This document shows positions 40,079-47,806 of a stretch of DNA of 50,272 nt, in pieces. The notes beneath the pieces were generated by a model, which was not told the origin of the DNA, did not search any database, and worked only from the letters and a program-made list of their open reading frames with translations. Numbering within the stretch: the first letter of the stretch is position 1; each line of letters begins with the position of its first letter. Both the position numbers and the translations under genes were made by a program. The DNA is from an uncultured Bacteroidales bacterium (GTDB lineage Bacteria > Bacteroidota > Bacteroidia > Bacteroidales > UBA932). The stretch spans positions 1 through 50,272 of the forward strand of contig CALUTU010000015.1 in assembly GCA_944323785.1 (NCBI GenBank), given 5' to 3'.

Positions 40079-41962
40079 ATGACTGCCTTTTACAAACATT
40101 TCACGGCACTCACGGCAGTCCTGCTGATATGCCTGACGGCCTTCGGACAGCAGGGCGGAGAAGAGATTGAGGAAGACTTGAGAAGAGCCGGTATATTCCA
40201 CAGAAACTATCAGTTCGGAAAAGCTCTGGAATATTATACCGCAGCCCTGGACAAGACCGGAGACTCTACTCTGAAGCTTGACATCATGAACCTGATTGCA
40301 GAATGTCAGAACGGACAGAATATGATGCAGTATATCGTGCGTCCGGAAAAGATTGCATCGGGGATATTCCGCCTGGACGAATTTTTCCTATATATTAATG
40401 AATTCAGTGACAACTCCTGGATTCCGATTCCAAACCCCTTCATCAAGGCCCCTGAGCACCTTATGAACCGGTTCTATACTTCTATGTACATACCGGAGGA
40501 GAGCAACAGCTTGATATTCTCCGCACCGGATGAATCCGGAGCCTGGAATCTCTATACCTCCTCCCGTAAAGACAGCACCGTATGGACTGCCCCGGTCCTG
40601 CTGAGCGAGAACATCCTCTCCGGCGGCAACGAGATCTTCCCGATACTGAGCAAAGACGGAAAGACACTGTATTTCGCATCCGACGGTCTGCCCGGTATGG
40701 GAGGCTACGATCTGTTCTGCAGCACCTGGGATGAAGAAAACGAAGACTGGAGCACCCCCGAGAACCTGGGATTCCCCTATTCTTCCACAGGTGACGATAT
40801 CCTTTTCCTAAACGACGAAGACAGATCCTGCTCCATCATCGTATCAAACCGCGAGACAGAGGGGGACTCCGTGAAGATATATGTAACGGATTTCATTGCG
40901 ACTCCCGTTAAGACCAGACTTGGGGACAATGAGTCTCCCCTACTGATATCCTCATTCACAGGCAGACCGGAAACAGAAAAAGAGAAAACATCTTCCGACA
41001 CAGCAAAATCAACACAGACTGACAGCTATTCTCTCCTCATACACCAACTGCGCAGACTGCAGGACGAGCAGAAAGAGAAACTGGACAAAATAGAAGAAAG
41101 CCGAAGAATATACGAGAAAGCATCCGCCGAGGACAGAGAATTTCTGGCCGGTATTATACGGGACATAGAACAGGAATCCATGAGCATCAGAAAGCGGATA
41201 GACGAGATACGTTCCCAAGTAAAGAAGATGGAAATACAGTTCCTGTCTGATGGCATCATTCCAATGTCATACGATGATAGACTTATTGAACATACGGAAC
41301 TGCCGGCCGAAACAGGCAACGCCTACATATTCCGCAAACATGTACTTGGCAGGATTCCGTACATCATAGTGGAAGCACACAAGCCTGAGTTTGACTACAG
41401 TTTCAAGATTCTCAGCAGGGACAAGGGACAGTTTGCCGAAGACAATACCCTGCCGGACGGTATCGTATACCAGATCCAATTCATGGTTCTGTCCACCCGC
41501 GCCACCATACGGGACATCAGAGGCATGAGTCCGGTATTCGTGACCCGGATGCCCTCCGGCAAATATCTGCACACAGTCGGCCTGTTCGGCACCTATCAGG
41601 AGGCCCTCTCAAGCCTCAACAAGGTAAGGAAAAACGGATTCCCCGAAGCGTTCATAATAGCTTTTGACAACGGCAGGAGCATTTCCGTCAAGACCGCCAG
41701 AAATATGGAGGGCAAGAAGCAGACAACCGGTAGCGGACTGGCCTGGCAGGTAATTCTCTCCGGATACGGGCAGGCACTTCCGCAGTCCGTACTCGCGACC
41801 ATTCAGCGGCTGAGTTCCAAAGATATCACCCGCACAGTCCCGGATGACGGAGAAGCTGTCTTTGCAATAGGCCCGTTCAATAACCGACAGGAAGCGGAGG
41901 AACTTTTGAACGGACTGGACAAGGAAGGAATCAATGTATCCATAGAAAGCATAAAACTATAA
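40079..41962 (+). CDS. Secreted PD40-propeller and SPOR-like protein
   Basis: A 627-residue exported protein with signal peptide MTAFYKHFTALTAVLLICLTAFGQ. I use the ATG at 40079; a TTG start at 40058 would lie inside the promoter box. Order: a short helical TPR-like segment (about 25-80), PD40-type beta-propeller strands (about 120-290, FPILSKDGKTLYFASDG, GGYDLFCSTWDEE), a charged coiled coil (about 315-395, RRLQDEQKEKLDKIEESRRIYEKA), and two SPOR-like domains (about 460-540 and 555-625, each ending GLFGTYQEAL or GPFNNRQEAEELL). SPOR domains bind denuded peptidoglycan at division sites, and PD40 proteins often interact with the envelope. It lies 4 nt before the NfeD gene, so it is probably in one operon with NfeD and FloA. 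Confidence 0.85.
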   Translation: MTAFYKHFTALTAVLLICLTAFGQQGGEEIEEDLRRAGIFHRNYQFGKALEYYTAALDKTGDSTLKLDIMNLIAECQNGQNMMQYIVRPEKIASGIFRLDEFFLYINEFSDNSWIPIPNPFIKAPEHLMNRFYTSMYIPEESNSLIFSAPDESGAWNLYTSSRKDSTVWTAPVLLSENILSGGNEIFPILSKDGKTLYFASDGLPGMGGYDLFCSTWDEENEDWSTPENLGFPYSSTGDDILFLNDEDRSCSIIVSNRETEGDSVKIYVTDFIATPVKTRLGDNESPLLISSFTGRPETEKEKTSSDTAKSTQTDSYSLLIHQLRRLQDEQKEKLDKIEESRRIYEKASAEDREFLAGIIRDIEQESMSIRKRIDEIRSQVKKMEIQFLSDGIIPMSYDDRLIEHTELPAETGNAYIFRKHVLGRIPYIIVEAHKPEFDYSFKILSRDKGQFAEDNTLPDGIVYQIQFMVLSTRATIRDIRGMSPVFVTRMPSGKYLHTVGLFGTYQEALSSLNKVRKNGFPEAFIIAFDNGRSISVKTARNMEGKKQTTGSGLAWQVILSGYGQALPQSVLATIQRLSSKDITRTVPDDGEAVFAIGPFNNRQEAEELLNGLDKEGINVSIESIKL

Positions 41963-41966
41963 CCAC

Positions 41967-42428
41967 ATGGCACTGATTATTTCTTTAATTCTTATAGGTA
42001 TACTGCTTATCATAGCCGAGATAGTCCTGATTCCGGGCATTTTTGTAGCAGGCACGCTCGGGCTTCTGGCGATGGCAGGCTCCTGCTGGCTGGCCTTCGA
42101 CGGCTACGGACAGACGACAGGATTTATCATCCTAGCTGTCAACATCATACTGGCTGTAGTATGTACCGTGCTCACACTCAGATCCCGAACCTGGAAAAAG
42201 CTGTCGCTCCACACTGAGATAGACAGCCGCACCGACTCCGCACCGGAGGACAAGGGCATAGCTGTGGGAAGCGAGGGAAAGACCATCACCAGACTGGCTC
42301 CGATGGGCAAAGTCCTGTTCGGAGACATCACGGTGGAATGCACCGCCCGCAACGGACTCATAGACCCGGGGCAGGAAGTGACGGTAATCCTCATAGACGA
42401 CAATAAGATATATGTAAAACTAAAATAA
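41967..42428 (+). CDS. NfeD-like membrane protein
   Basis: A 153-residue protein with three hydrophobic helices (about 3-22, 28-45 and 52-72) followed by a C-terminal OB-fold beta barrel (about 100-152, GKTITRLAPMGKVLFGDITVE, GLIDPGQEVTVILIDDNKIYVK). This is the short NfeD form that pairs with flotillin-like SPFH proteins and is thought to help order membrane microdomains. It lies 12 nt upstream of floA, the standard pairing. Confidence 0.92.
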   Translation: MALIISLILIGILLIIAEIVLIPGIFVAGTLGLLAMAGSCWLAFDGYGQTTGFIILAVNIILAVVCTVLTLRSRTWKKLSLHTEIDSRTDSAPEDKGIAVGSEGKTITRLAPMGKVLFGDITVECTARNGLIDPGQEVTVILIDDNKIYVKLK

Positions 42429-42440
42429 TTCTACCTTTTT

Positions 42441-43403
42441 ATGACATCTTTAGGACTTCTACTGATCTGGATAGCCGTGGCCGTCGTGGCCCTGATTATC
42501 CTCCTGTGGTTCTTCCCGGTGACCCTGTGGTTCCAGGCCCTGATATCGGGAGTGAGAATCTCTCTCATCCAGCTCGTGCTGATGAGATGGAGAAAAGTAC
42601 CCCCGAGCACCATCGTCATGGCTATGGTGACCGGCACGAAAGCCGGCCTGAAACTTGACGCCAATGCTCTCGAGGCGCATTACCTGGCAAAGGGCAATGT
42701 TCCCAACGTGGTGAACGCCCTCATCTCCGCCGACAAGGCCAACATAGCCCTGGACTTCAAGATGGCGGCCGCCATCGACCTGGCCGGCCGTGACGTATTC
42801 GAGGCCGTGCAGATGTCCGTCAATCCCAAGGTCATCAACACACCTCCCGTGACAGCCGTGGCCAAGGACGGCATACAGATGATAGCCAAGGCCAGGGTAA
42901 CCGTCCGAGCCAACATCAAGCAGCTGGTCGGAGGAGCCGGTGAGGAGACCGTCCTGGCCCGCGTAGGCGAGGGCATCGTATCCAGCATCGGAGCATCCGA
43001 GTCCCACAAGGACGTGCTGGAGCATCCTGACTCCATATCCAAAGTCGTACTGGCCAAGGGACTTGATGCCGGCACTGCATTCGAGATACTGTCCATCGAC
43101 ATCGCCGACATAGACATCGGAAAGAACATCGGAGCAGTCCTGCAGATAGATCAGGCCAACGCCGACAAGAACATAGCCCAGGCCCGCGCCGAGGAGCGCC
43201 GCGCCATGGCCGTGGCCCAGGAGCAGGAGATGAAGGCCAAGGCCCAGGAGGCCCGTGCAAAGGTCATCGAGGCCGAGAAAGAGATACCTCTGGCCATGGC
43301 CGACGCCTTCCGCTCGGGCAACCTCGGCATCATGGATTACTACCGCATCAAGAATATCCAGGCCGATACCGACATGCGCGAGAACATCGCCAGGGAGCAG
43401 TAG
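42441..43403 (+). CDS. floA: Flotillin-like protein FloA
   Basis: A 320-residue SPFH-family protein. A membrane-inserted N-terminal hairpin (about 5-45, [32 protein letters not shown]) is followed by an SPFH core (about 60-230, [53 protein letters not shown]) and an alanine/glutamate-rich coiled coil (about 232-290, [29 protein letters not shown]). FloA forms oligomeric microdomain scaffolds with NfeD in bacterial membranes. Length and architecture match the family closely. Confidence 0.96.
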   Translation: MTSLGLLLIWIAVAVVALIILLWFFPVTLWFQALISGVRISLIQLVLMRWRKVPPSTIVMAMVTGTKAGLKLDANALEAHYLAKGNVPNVVNALISADKANIALDFKMAAAIDLAGRDVFEAVQMSVNPKVINTPPVTAVAKDGIQMIAKARVTVRANIKQLVGGAGEETVLARVGEGIVSSIGASESHKDVLEHPDSISKVVLAKGLDAGTAFEILSIDIADIDIGKNIGAVLQIDQANADKNIAQARAEERRAMAVAQEQEMKAKAQEARAKVIEAEKEIPLAMADAFRSGNLGIMDYYRIKNIQADTDMRENIAREQ

Positions 43404-43550
43404 CGCATCGCATGAGCGCCAAACGCCACTCCCTGATATTGAGACTGCTCCTTCTGCCGGTTCTGCTGCTCAGACCGGTGGAAGGCAGCAGTCTTGATTT
43501 AATCCCGGTTTCCATTCTTTGTGATTCGGATTATTCGATAACTGGTAAAA

Positions 43551-43584
43551 GAGAGTCCGACCAGAAAGATGTGGCCGGACTCTC
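43551..43584 (-). terminator. Terminator of the long PepSY-like gene
   Basis: A 9-bp perfect stem (43551-43559 with 43576-43584) with two further pairs inside. On the minus strand it is followed by TTTTACC, 39 nt past the gene's stop. It may also stop transcription from floA. Confidence 0.8.
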
Positions 43585-43622
43585 CGCATTATCTGAAACT
43601 GTCGGTGACTCTAATTTAAAGT

Positions 43623-44906
43623 CTAAAGGAGTGTGCCGTCAGGGGATATTCTGACCGTGATATCATCGTCGCGGCGGTCTTCCAGTTCGATGAGATAGAA
43701 CTCAGCGGAAGGTGTCTCCACATATTTCACATCATCGATCTCCGCCCCCGGATATTCGGCATTGAGAGTGCTGAGCACTGCATCGGGCAGTTCGGAGCGG
43801 CGCACGTCCCACTCAGTCCATACCCATTCGCCGGCTCCGTTGAAGTACACGTCCTTCTCCCTGCCGTCATGCCATATCTCCACTTCCAGATAACCGTCGT
43901 CCCAGTCTCTCTCCTGGATACGGGCACCGGGATACATCTGCTCTATCAGAGCGGCGATATCACCGTCCAAAGCCGGGCCGCTGCCGTCACCGCCCCAATT
44001 CTCTCCGCCTTCGACTACACGGACAGTTCCGTCAGAGAGGACGTCCACCTCTATGTCGTTGTCACGGTACTCCAGATCAAAGCGGTAGAACTCTTCCTGC
44101 GGTGTCTGATAATAGTCCACGTCGTCAATCCAGTACTCACCATACTCTGAAGCCTCCAATGCTGCCATAATCTCCGCAGGCACATCACTGACGCGGAGTT
44201 CGGTCTTGGTATAGAGCCAGTTCTCAGACCTGTCGAACAGCAGTTCCCTGCATACACGGCCGTCAATAATCTCCACCTCGGTCATTCCGTCCTCAATGTC
44301 TATCTCCACTATACGAGCATCAGGATAATGAGTGTTGATGAACTCAAAGATACCCTGTGCAGGATTGTCCGGGATATAGTCATCATAGTCATAATCTTCG
44401 TCCGCATCCACCACTGTCTTCACCAGTACCCCGTCCTCGGAGTAATACAGATCCACTTCCTGCATAACTCCGTCGGCATTGGTACCTTCCACCTCTATGA
44501 TATAGATAAGCTCAACTCCGTTCCTGACCAGCATATCCACATCGTCTATGCGCCAGTCGGCATACTCGCTGGCTGCGAAAGCCGTTCTGACAGCCTCGGG
44601 CAGCATGTCAAACGGTATGTCCGTCTCCGTCATGTGCCAGTCGCAGCGCGAGTCGAACCATGCCGAATAACGCACCCTGTCCGAATCCGCCTTGACCATG
44701 GCGGCGGTAAAGTCCGCTACGTAATAACCGCTTTTCTCCGACCACACGACATCCTGGGCGTCCGGATATTTCTCCAGAAGAGCTGCCTGCAGTTCATTCT
44801 TCAGTTCATCATTGATACCACCTTCCGGGCCCTGCTTATTGCAGGAGGTTGTAATAACCATAAGGGACAGAATACACCCTGATACAATAAGTTTAAAATA
44901 CTTCAT
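43623..44906 (-). CDS. Multi-repeat PepSY-like (DUF2874) lipoprotein
   Basis: A 427-residue lipoprotein. I use the ATG at 44906 (MKYFKLIVSG, lipobox TTSC, Cys21); the longer frame to 44990 runs through the upstream terminator. The mature part is three tandem units of about 110-130 residues, each built of two PepSY-like halves: an opening helix (YPDAQDVVW, YPDARIVEI, YPGARIQER), a DSRCDWHMTETD-, DRSENWLYTKTE- or NGAGEWVWTEWD-type strand, then LPEAVRTAF/VPAEIMAAL/LPDAVLSTL and a second YIIEVEG/YRFDLEY/YLIELED strand. It is strongly acidic. DUF2874 proteins are periplasmic or surface proteins beside two-component systems in Bacteroidales; their ligand is unknown, though metal or peptide binding is often proposed. 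Confidence 0.85.
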   Translation of the reverse strand: MKYFKLIVSGCILSLMVITTSCNKQGPEGGINDELKNELQAALLEKYPDAQDVVWSEKSGYYVADFTAAMVKADSDRVRYSAWFDSRCDWHMTETDIPFDMLPEAVRTAFAASEYADWRIDDVDMLVRNGVELIYIIEVEGTNADGVMQEVDLYYSEDGVLVKTVVDADEDYDYDDYIPDNPAQGIFEFINTHYPDARIVEIDIEDGMTEVEIIDGRVCRELLFDRSENWLYTKTELRVSDVPAEIMAALEASEYGEYWIDDVDYYQTPQEEFYRFDLEYRDNDIEVDVLSDGTVRVVEGGENWGGDGSGPALDGDIAALIEQMYPGARIQERDWDDGYLEVEIWHDGREKDVYFNGAGEWVWTEWDVRRSELPDAVLSTLNAEYPGAEIDDVKYVETPSAEFYLIELEDRRDDDITVRISPDGTLL

Positions 44907-44976
44907 AAATTTTGATTTTAATTGATTTCGCTGGATTAATGGGATCTGTTGATATTTGTGACATTCCATACAAAAA

Positions 44977-45003
44977 ACGGGTCCGCGCATAAAGGGGACC
45001 CGT
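44977..45003 (-). terminator. Terminator of the short PepSY-like gene
   Basis: A perfect 8-bp GC-rich stem (44977-44984 with 44996-45003), followed on the minus strand by T6. It separates the two PepSY-like genes, so the downstream one needs read-through or its own promoter (no exact box found). Confidence 0.88.
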
Positions 45004-45031
45004 CTTCAGGCTGACACCGTCAGGACATGTC

Positions 45032-45472
45032 TCAATCGTCGATGTCCACGAGTGTATAATTGGAGTCAAAAGTAAGTTCCAGACCGTTGGTCAGACTCAC
45101 CTCCACATCTCTGTAACCGCGGTCAATGGCATAAATGGACACTCCGGGGAAATTGGTGCCTACATAGTCCACTATAGGCTGCGGAACTATACCCTCGGGC
45201 AGAGTGGAATATTTGCACTTCACCTCTTTCCACTCACCGTTGCCGGCAAACTCTATCTTGATGCTGTTGGTGAACATCACCTCGTAGCTCACCTCCATGA
45301 AGTCGCGTTCCTCCTTGGCAAAGGACACTTTCTGGTCGGGGAAATAAGTGTTGATGAACTGCTGTGCGGCCTCCGGCAGCTGGTTGAACTGGATAGGGCG
45401 GTCATTGTCGGCATAAGCCGATGTAACTGAGAAGAGCAGCAGCGAGGCTGCGAGAATCATAATTTTTTTCAT
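45032..45472 (-). CDS. Secreted PepSY-like (DUF2874) protein
   Basis: A 146-residue exported protein with a clear signal peptide (MKKIMILAASLLLFSVTSAYA). It holds two PepSY-like halves: LPEAAQQFINTYFPDQKVSFAK...EVMFTNSIKIEFAGNGEWKEVKC and LPEGIVPQPIVDYVGTNFPGVSIYAIDR...TNGLELTFDSNYTLVDID. This is the common small form found next to histidine kinases in Bacteroidales. It lies 84 nt downstream of the kinase gene, behind a 24-bp dyad that may be an operator. Likely a periplasmic partner or target of the adjacent two-component system. Confidence 0.88.
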   Translation of the reverse strand: MKKIMILAASLLLFSVTSAYADNDRPIQFNQLPEAAQQFINTYFPDQKVSFAKEERDFMEVSYEVMFTNSIKIEFAGNGEWKEVKCKYSTLPEGIVPQPIVDYVGTNFPGVSIYAIDRGYRDVEVSLTNGLELTFDSNYTLVDIDD

Positions 45473-45495
45473 GACTTTACTTTTTTAAAAATTAT

Positions 45496-45519
45496 CACTG
45501 TTGTTTTATTTTCACAGTG
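45496..45519. promoter_or_regulatory. Dyad operator candidate before the PepSY-like gene
   Basis: CACTGT (45496-45501) and ACAGTG (45514-45519) form a dyad with a 12-nt spacer, 24-47 nt upstream of the start codon. Immediately upstream on the minus strand is TAATCTTTG, a -7-like box with one extra spacer base, so the dyad would overlap the predicted transcription start. Confidence 0.4.
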
Positions 45520-45556
45520 CAAAGATTATCCTCAATTCTGAAATGAATTTAAAATC

Positions 45557-46834
45557 CTAAAAAATTTTCGGCCACCGTACAGAAAATTTATGCATTCCTC
45601 CCTCAAAAGCGTACCTGACCTCCAGGTTGCAATACCTCTGAATAGCCCCGACAATAGCTAACCCGAGCCCCATCGAGCCCTCGCGGCCCCCGCTCTTGTA
45701 GAAACGCTCGAAGATATGCTCCGAATCCAGAGGCGACTGACCGGTGTTGGATATCTCCAGCGTCCGCTCCGATATCCTGACGCATATACGGCCGTGCTCC
45801 GGAGTATATATAAAGGCGTTCTTGAGCAGATTGTTGACAAGGGCCGAGGCCAGCGACTCATTCATCTCCACCACCAGATCAGTCTCAGGCACAGGGAAAT
45901 CCACCTCTATCTCCTTGTCCTCGTATATCTCCGAGAATATCTCCACACTCTCCTGCACCGTCTTGGGGATGCTGACACGGGTCTTCTCCGGAAACTGACC
46001 GTTGTCTATCTTGGTCAGCATGAGCAGGGTCCGGTTGAGCCGCACCACAGAACCGAGGGTGCGCTGGATGCCCATAAGCTCCTCCATCTGCTTCTGTGTC
46101 AGTTCTGTATTGTCGATAAGCCACTCCACCCGATTGCCCATTACCGCCAGCGGAGTCTGAAGTTCGTGGGAGGCATTGCCGATAAACTCCTTCTGTGCCT
46201 CGAATGCCTTCTGATACCGGCCCAGGGCCTGCTCGGCCGCCGCATTCAGTTTCCGGAACTCGGTGATATCCGTCGGATTGTCCAACGGTGGATTGCCGCC
46301 GCCGATTCTGAGACGGTCCAGCCAGCTTAAAAGCCTGTAGAACGGCCTCATATTGCGGTAGAATACCAGCACTGTAACCACCATGACAGTCAGCAGCAGC
46401 AGGACGTACAGTATCACTATCCAGACCAGCGTCGAGCGCATAAGCTCCTGCTTGTCTATGGTCGGGGTATAGACTTTCAGCAGATAGTACGCCCCTTCAT
46501 CGTCCATAAACACGGTCGTCAGTACGCGCGAGGGCTCGTATCCTATCAAGGGGAAATACTGCTCGCTGTAATAGTAGCGTATGCGCGGATAGTCCTGCGC
46601 GAACTGCTCTCCCACCGGGATGATGTCGTACATGATGTTGGTACCCTCATTGGCCGGCAGTTCATTGCCTGATAGGGCCTTCTCTATGACAAGCTCGGTA
46701 AAGAGGTCCAGAGCGTCATCCGTCTCGTCGTTGACATCGTCCAGCATCTTGAAATAGAACAGCGCGGCCCATGCGGCCATCAGCGGCAGCAGGACCAGGG
46801 CCAGTCTGAGCGTTATGCGGTAGATGAGCTTCAT
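45557..46834 (-). CDS. Sensor histidine kinase
   Basis: A 425-residue membrane sensor kinase. Two hydrophobic helices (about 8-28 and 135-158) flank a periplasmic sensing domain of about 105 residues without a recognised fold. The HisKA domain contains FIGNASHELQTPLAV (phosphorylated His near 223). The ATP-binding domain has the N box (ALVNNLLKNAFIYT), GRICVRISERTLEISNTG and a G2-type GSMGLGLAIVGAI. The HAMP linker is short. The start codon overlaps the response-regulator stop by 4 nt (ATGA), so the two are translated together. Confidence 0.95.
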   Translation of the reverse strand: MKLIYRITLRLALVLLPLMAAWAALFYFKMLDDVNDETDDALDLFTELVIEKALSGNELPANEGTNIMYDIIPVGEQFAQDYPRIRYYYSEQYFPLIGYEPSRVLTTVFMDDEGAYYLLKVYTPTIDKQELMRSTLVWIVILYVLLLLTVMVVTVLVFYRNMRPFYRLLSWLDRLRIGGGNPPLDNPTDITEFRKLNAAAEQALGRYQKAFEAQKEFIGNASHELQTPLAVMGNRVEWLIDNTELTQKQMEELMGIQRTLGSVVRLNRTLLMLTKIDNGQFPEKTRVSIPKTVQESVEIFSEIYEDKEIEVDFPVPETDLVVEMNESLASALVNNLLKNAFIYTPEHGRICVRISERTLEISNTGQSPLDSEHIFERFYKSGGREGSMGLGLAIVGAIQRYCNLEVRYAFEGGMHKFSVRWPKIF

Positions 46835-47526
46835 TCCCCTTTCTGTTGTGATGATTCGACAAGCTTATATCCGAAACCGTAGACGGCCTTTATCTCGATA
46901 TCCGCACCGGCTGTCTGCAGCTTGCGGCGCAGGTTCTTCATCTGCGCGTAGACAAAATGGAAATCGTCCGCCTGGTCCGCATGGTCACCCCATACGGCCT
47001 CGGCCAGCACCGACTTGTCCACTATGTGGTTGGGACGCTGCATGAAATAGAGCAGGATATCGAACTCCTTCTTGAGCAGCTCCACCGGCTTTCCGTCAAT
47101 CTGCACGCAGCCGTTGTCCGGCTGGAGACTTACGTTGCCGTACTCGATGGTCAGCTCGCCTCCGCTCCTACCGCGCCTGAGTACGCTGCGGATACGGGCC
47201 TTGAGCTCGGCCATGTGGAACGGCTTGGGAAGGTAGTCGTCCGCACCCTTCTCCAGACCGTAGACCTTGTCGTCCAGCGAATCCTTGGCCGAGATGATGA
47301 TTACATTCTCCCTCCTGTGCAGTTCCTTTATATGATCCAGCAGCCTGAGACCGTTCCCTCCCGGCAGCATGATGTCCAGCAGTATGCAGTCATAGGTGTA
47401 CCCGGCAATCCTGGCGTCGGCCTCAGCGAAGTCCGAAGCTGTCTCCACCACATACTTCTCCTCGGTCAATGCCCTATGCATCAACTCCCTGAGCGACGGA
47501 TCATCCTCTACTATAAGAAGTTTCAT
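46831..47526 (-). CDS. OmpR-family response regulator
   Basis: A 231-residue two-domain regulator. I use the ATG at 47526 (MKLLIVEDDPSLRELM); the longer frame begins in the promoter box. The receiver domain (about 1-115) has the acidic pair EDD, the phosphorylated Asp51 in CILLDIMLPGG, and a KPFHMAEL ending with the conserved lysine. The winged-helix domain (about 130-225) has LLKKEFDILLYFMQRPN and VYAQMKNLRRKL, of the OmpR/PhoB type. Partner of the overlapping kinase, and probable controller of the PepSY-like genes. Confidence 0.96.
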   Translation of the reverse strand: MKLLIVEDDPSLRELMHRALTEEKYVVETASDFAEADARIAGYTYDCILLDIMLPGGNGLRLLDHIKELHRRENVIIISAKDSLDDKVYGLEKGADDYLPKPFHMAELKARIRSVLRRGRSGGELTIEYGNVSLQPDNGCVQIDGKPVELLKKEFDILLYFMQRPNHIVDKSVLAEAVWGDHADQADDFHFVYAQMKNLRRKLQTAGADIEIKAVYGFGYKLVESSQQKGE

Positions 47527-47550
47527 GACAGTTATCCTCCAAAATCCACA

Positions 47551-47558
47551 CAAATTTA
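47551..47558 (-). promoter_or_regulatory. -7 box of the two-component operon
   Basis: The minus strand reads TAAATTTG; leader about 18 nt before the ATG at 47526. Confidence 0.6.
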
Positions 47559-47602
47559 GCGATGAATTCTGAAAAGAAACTGAAATTTCACAAATTATGA
47601 CT

Positions 47603-47610
47603 TATATTTG
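47603..47610 (+). promoter_or_regulatory. -7 box of tRNA-Pro
   Basis: TATATTTG ends 12 nt before the first base of the tRNA. Confidence 0.6.
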
Positions 47611-47622
47611 CAGTCACAACAT

Positions 47623-47696
47623 CGGGGTGTGGCGCAGTTGGCTAGCGCACCTGCTTTGGGAGCAGGGGGTCGAAGGTTCGAGTCCTTTTACCCCGA
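47623..47696 (+). tRNA. tRNA-Pro (anticodon TGG)
   Basis: A 74-nt cloverleaf. The acceptor stem is CGGGGTG with TACCCCG (last pair G-T), the anticodon stem CCTGC/GCAGG holds the loop TTTGGGA (anticodon TGG), and the T arm carries GGTTCGAGTCC; the discriminator base is A. The CCA end is not encoded. Its 3' half is the likely integration site of the element that follows. Confidence 0.96.
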
Positions 47697-47705
47697 CAGA
47701 TTATC

Positions 47706-47732
47706 AAGCAGTTACAGTCTCTGTGGCTGCTT
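47706..47732 (+). terminator. Terminator after tRNA-Pro
   Basis: A 12-bp stem with two G-T pairs (47706-47717 with 47721-47732) and a 3-nt loop TCT, followed by TTGTTTTG. It lies just past the tRNA 3' end, i.e. on element DNA if the crossover is in the tRNA. Confidence 0.85.
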
Positions 47733-47776
47733 TTGTTTTGCCCTTGAATGATGCTTTACGGTTGTTTCAGATACTT

Positions 47777-47798
47777 TGTGTAAGCAGATGTGTAAGCA
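47777..47798 (+). repeat. Tandem 10-bp repeats before the integrase gene
   Basis: TGTGTAAGCA occurs at 47777-47786 and 47789-47798, a 12-bp period, ending 8 nt before the integrase ATG and next to a near-consensus -7 box. Spacing and place suit arm-type integrase or excisionase binding sites; not proven. Confidence 0.5.
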
Positions 47799-47806
47799 AT
47801 TTTACT

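Noticed and set aside
43412-43654. An 80-residue plus-strand frame after floA with a leucine-rich start
   Set aside because: It runs through the terminator hairpin and into the 3' end of the facing PepSY-like gene, and its second half is low in protein-like features.
47597-47806. Extension of the integrase frame to 47597
   Set aside because: This part reads through the tRNA and its terminator. The sequence is constrained as tRNA, and the ATG at 47807 begins a normal arm-binding domain.
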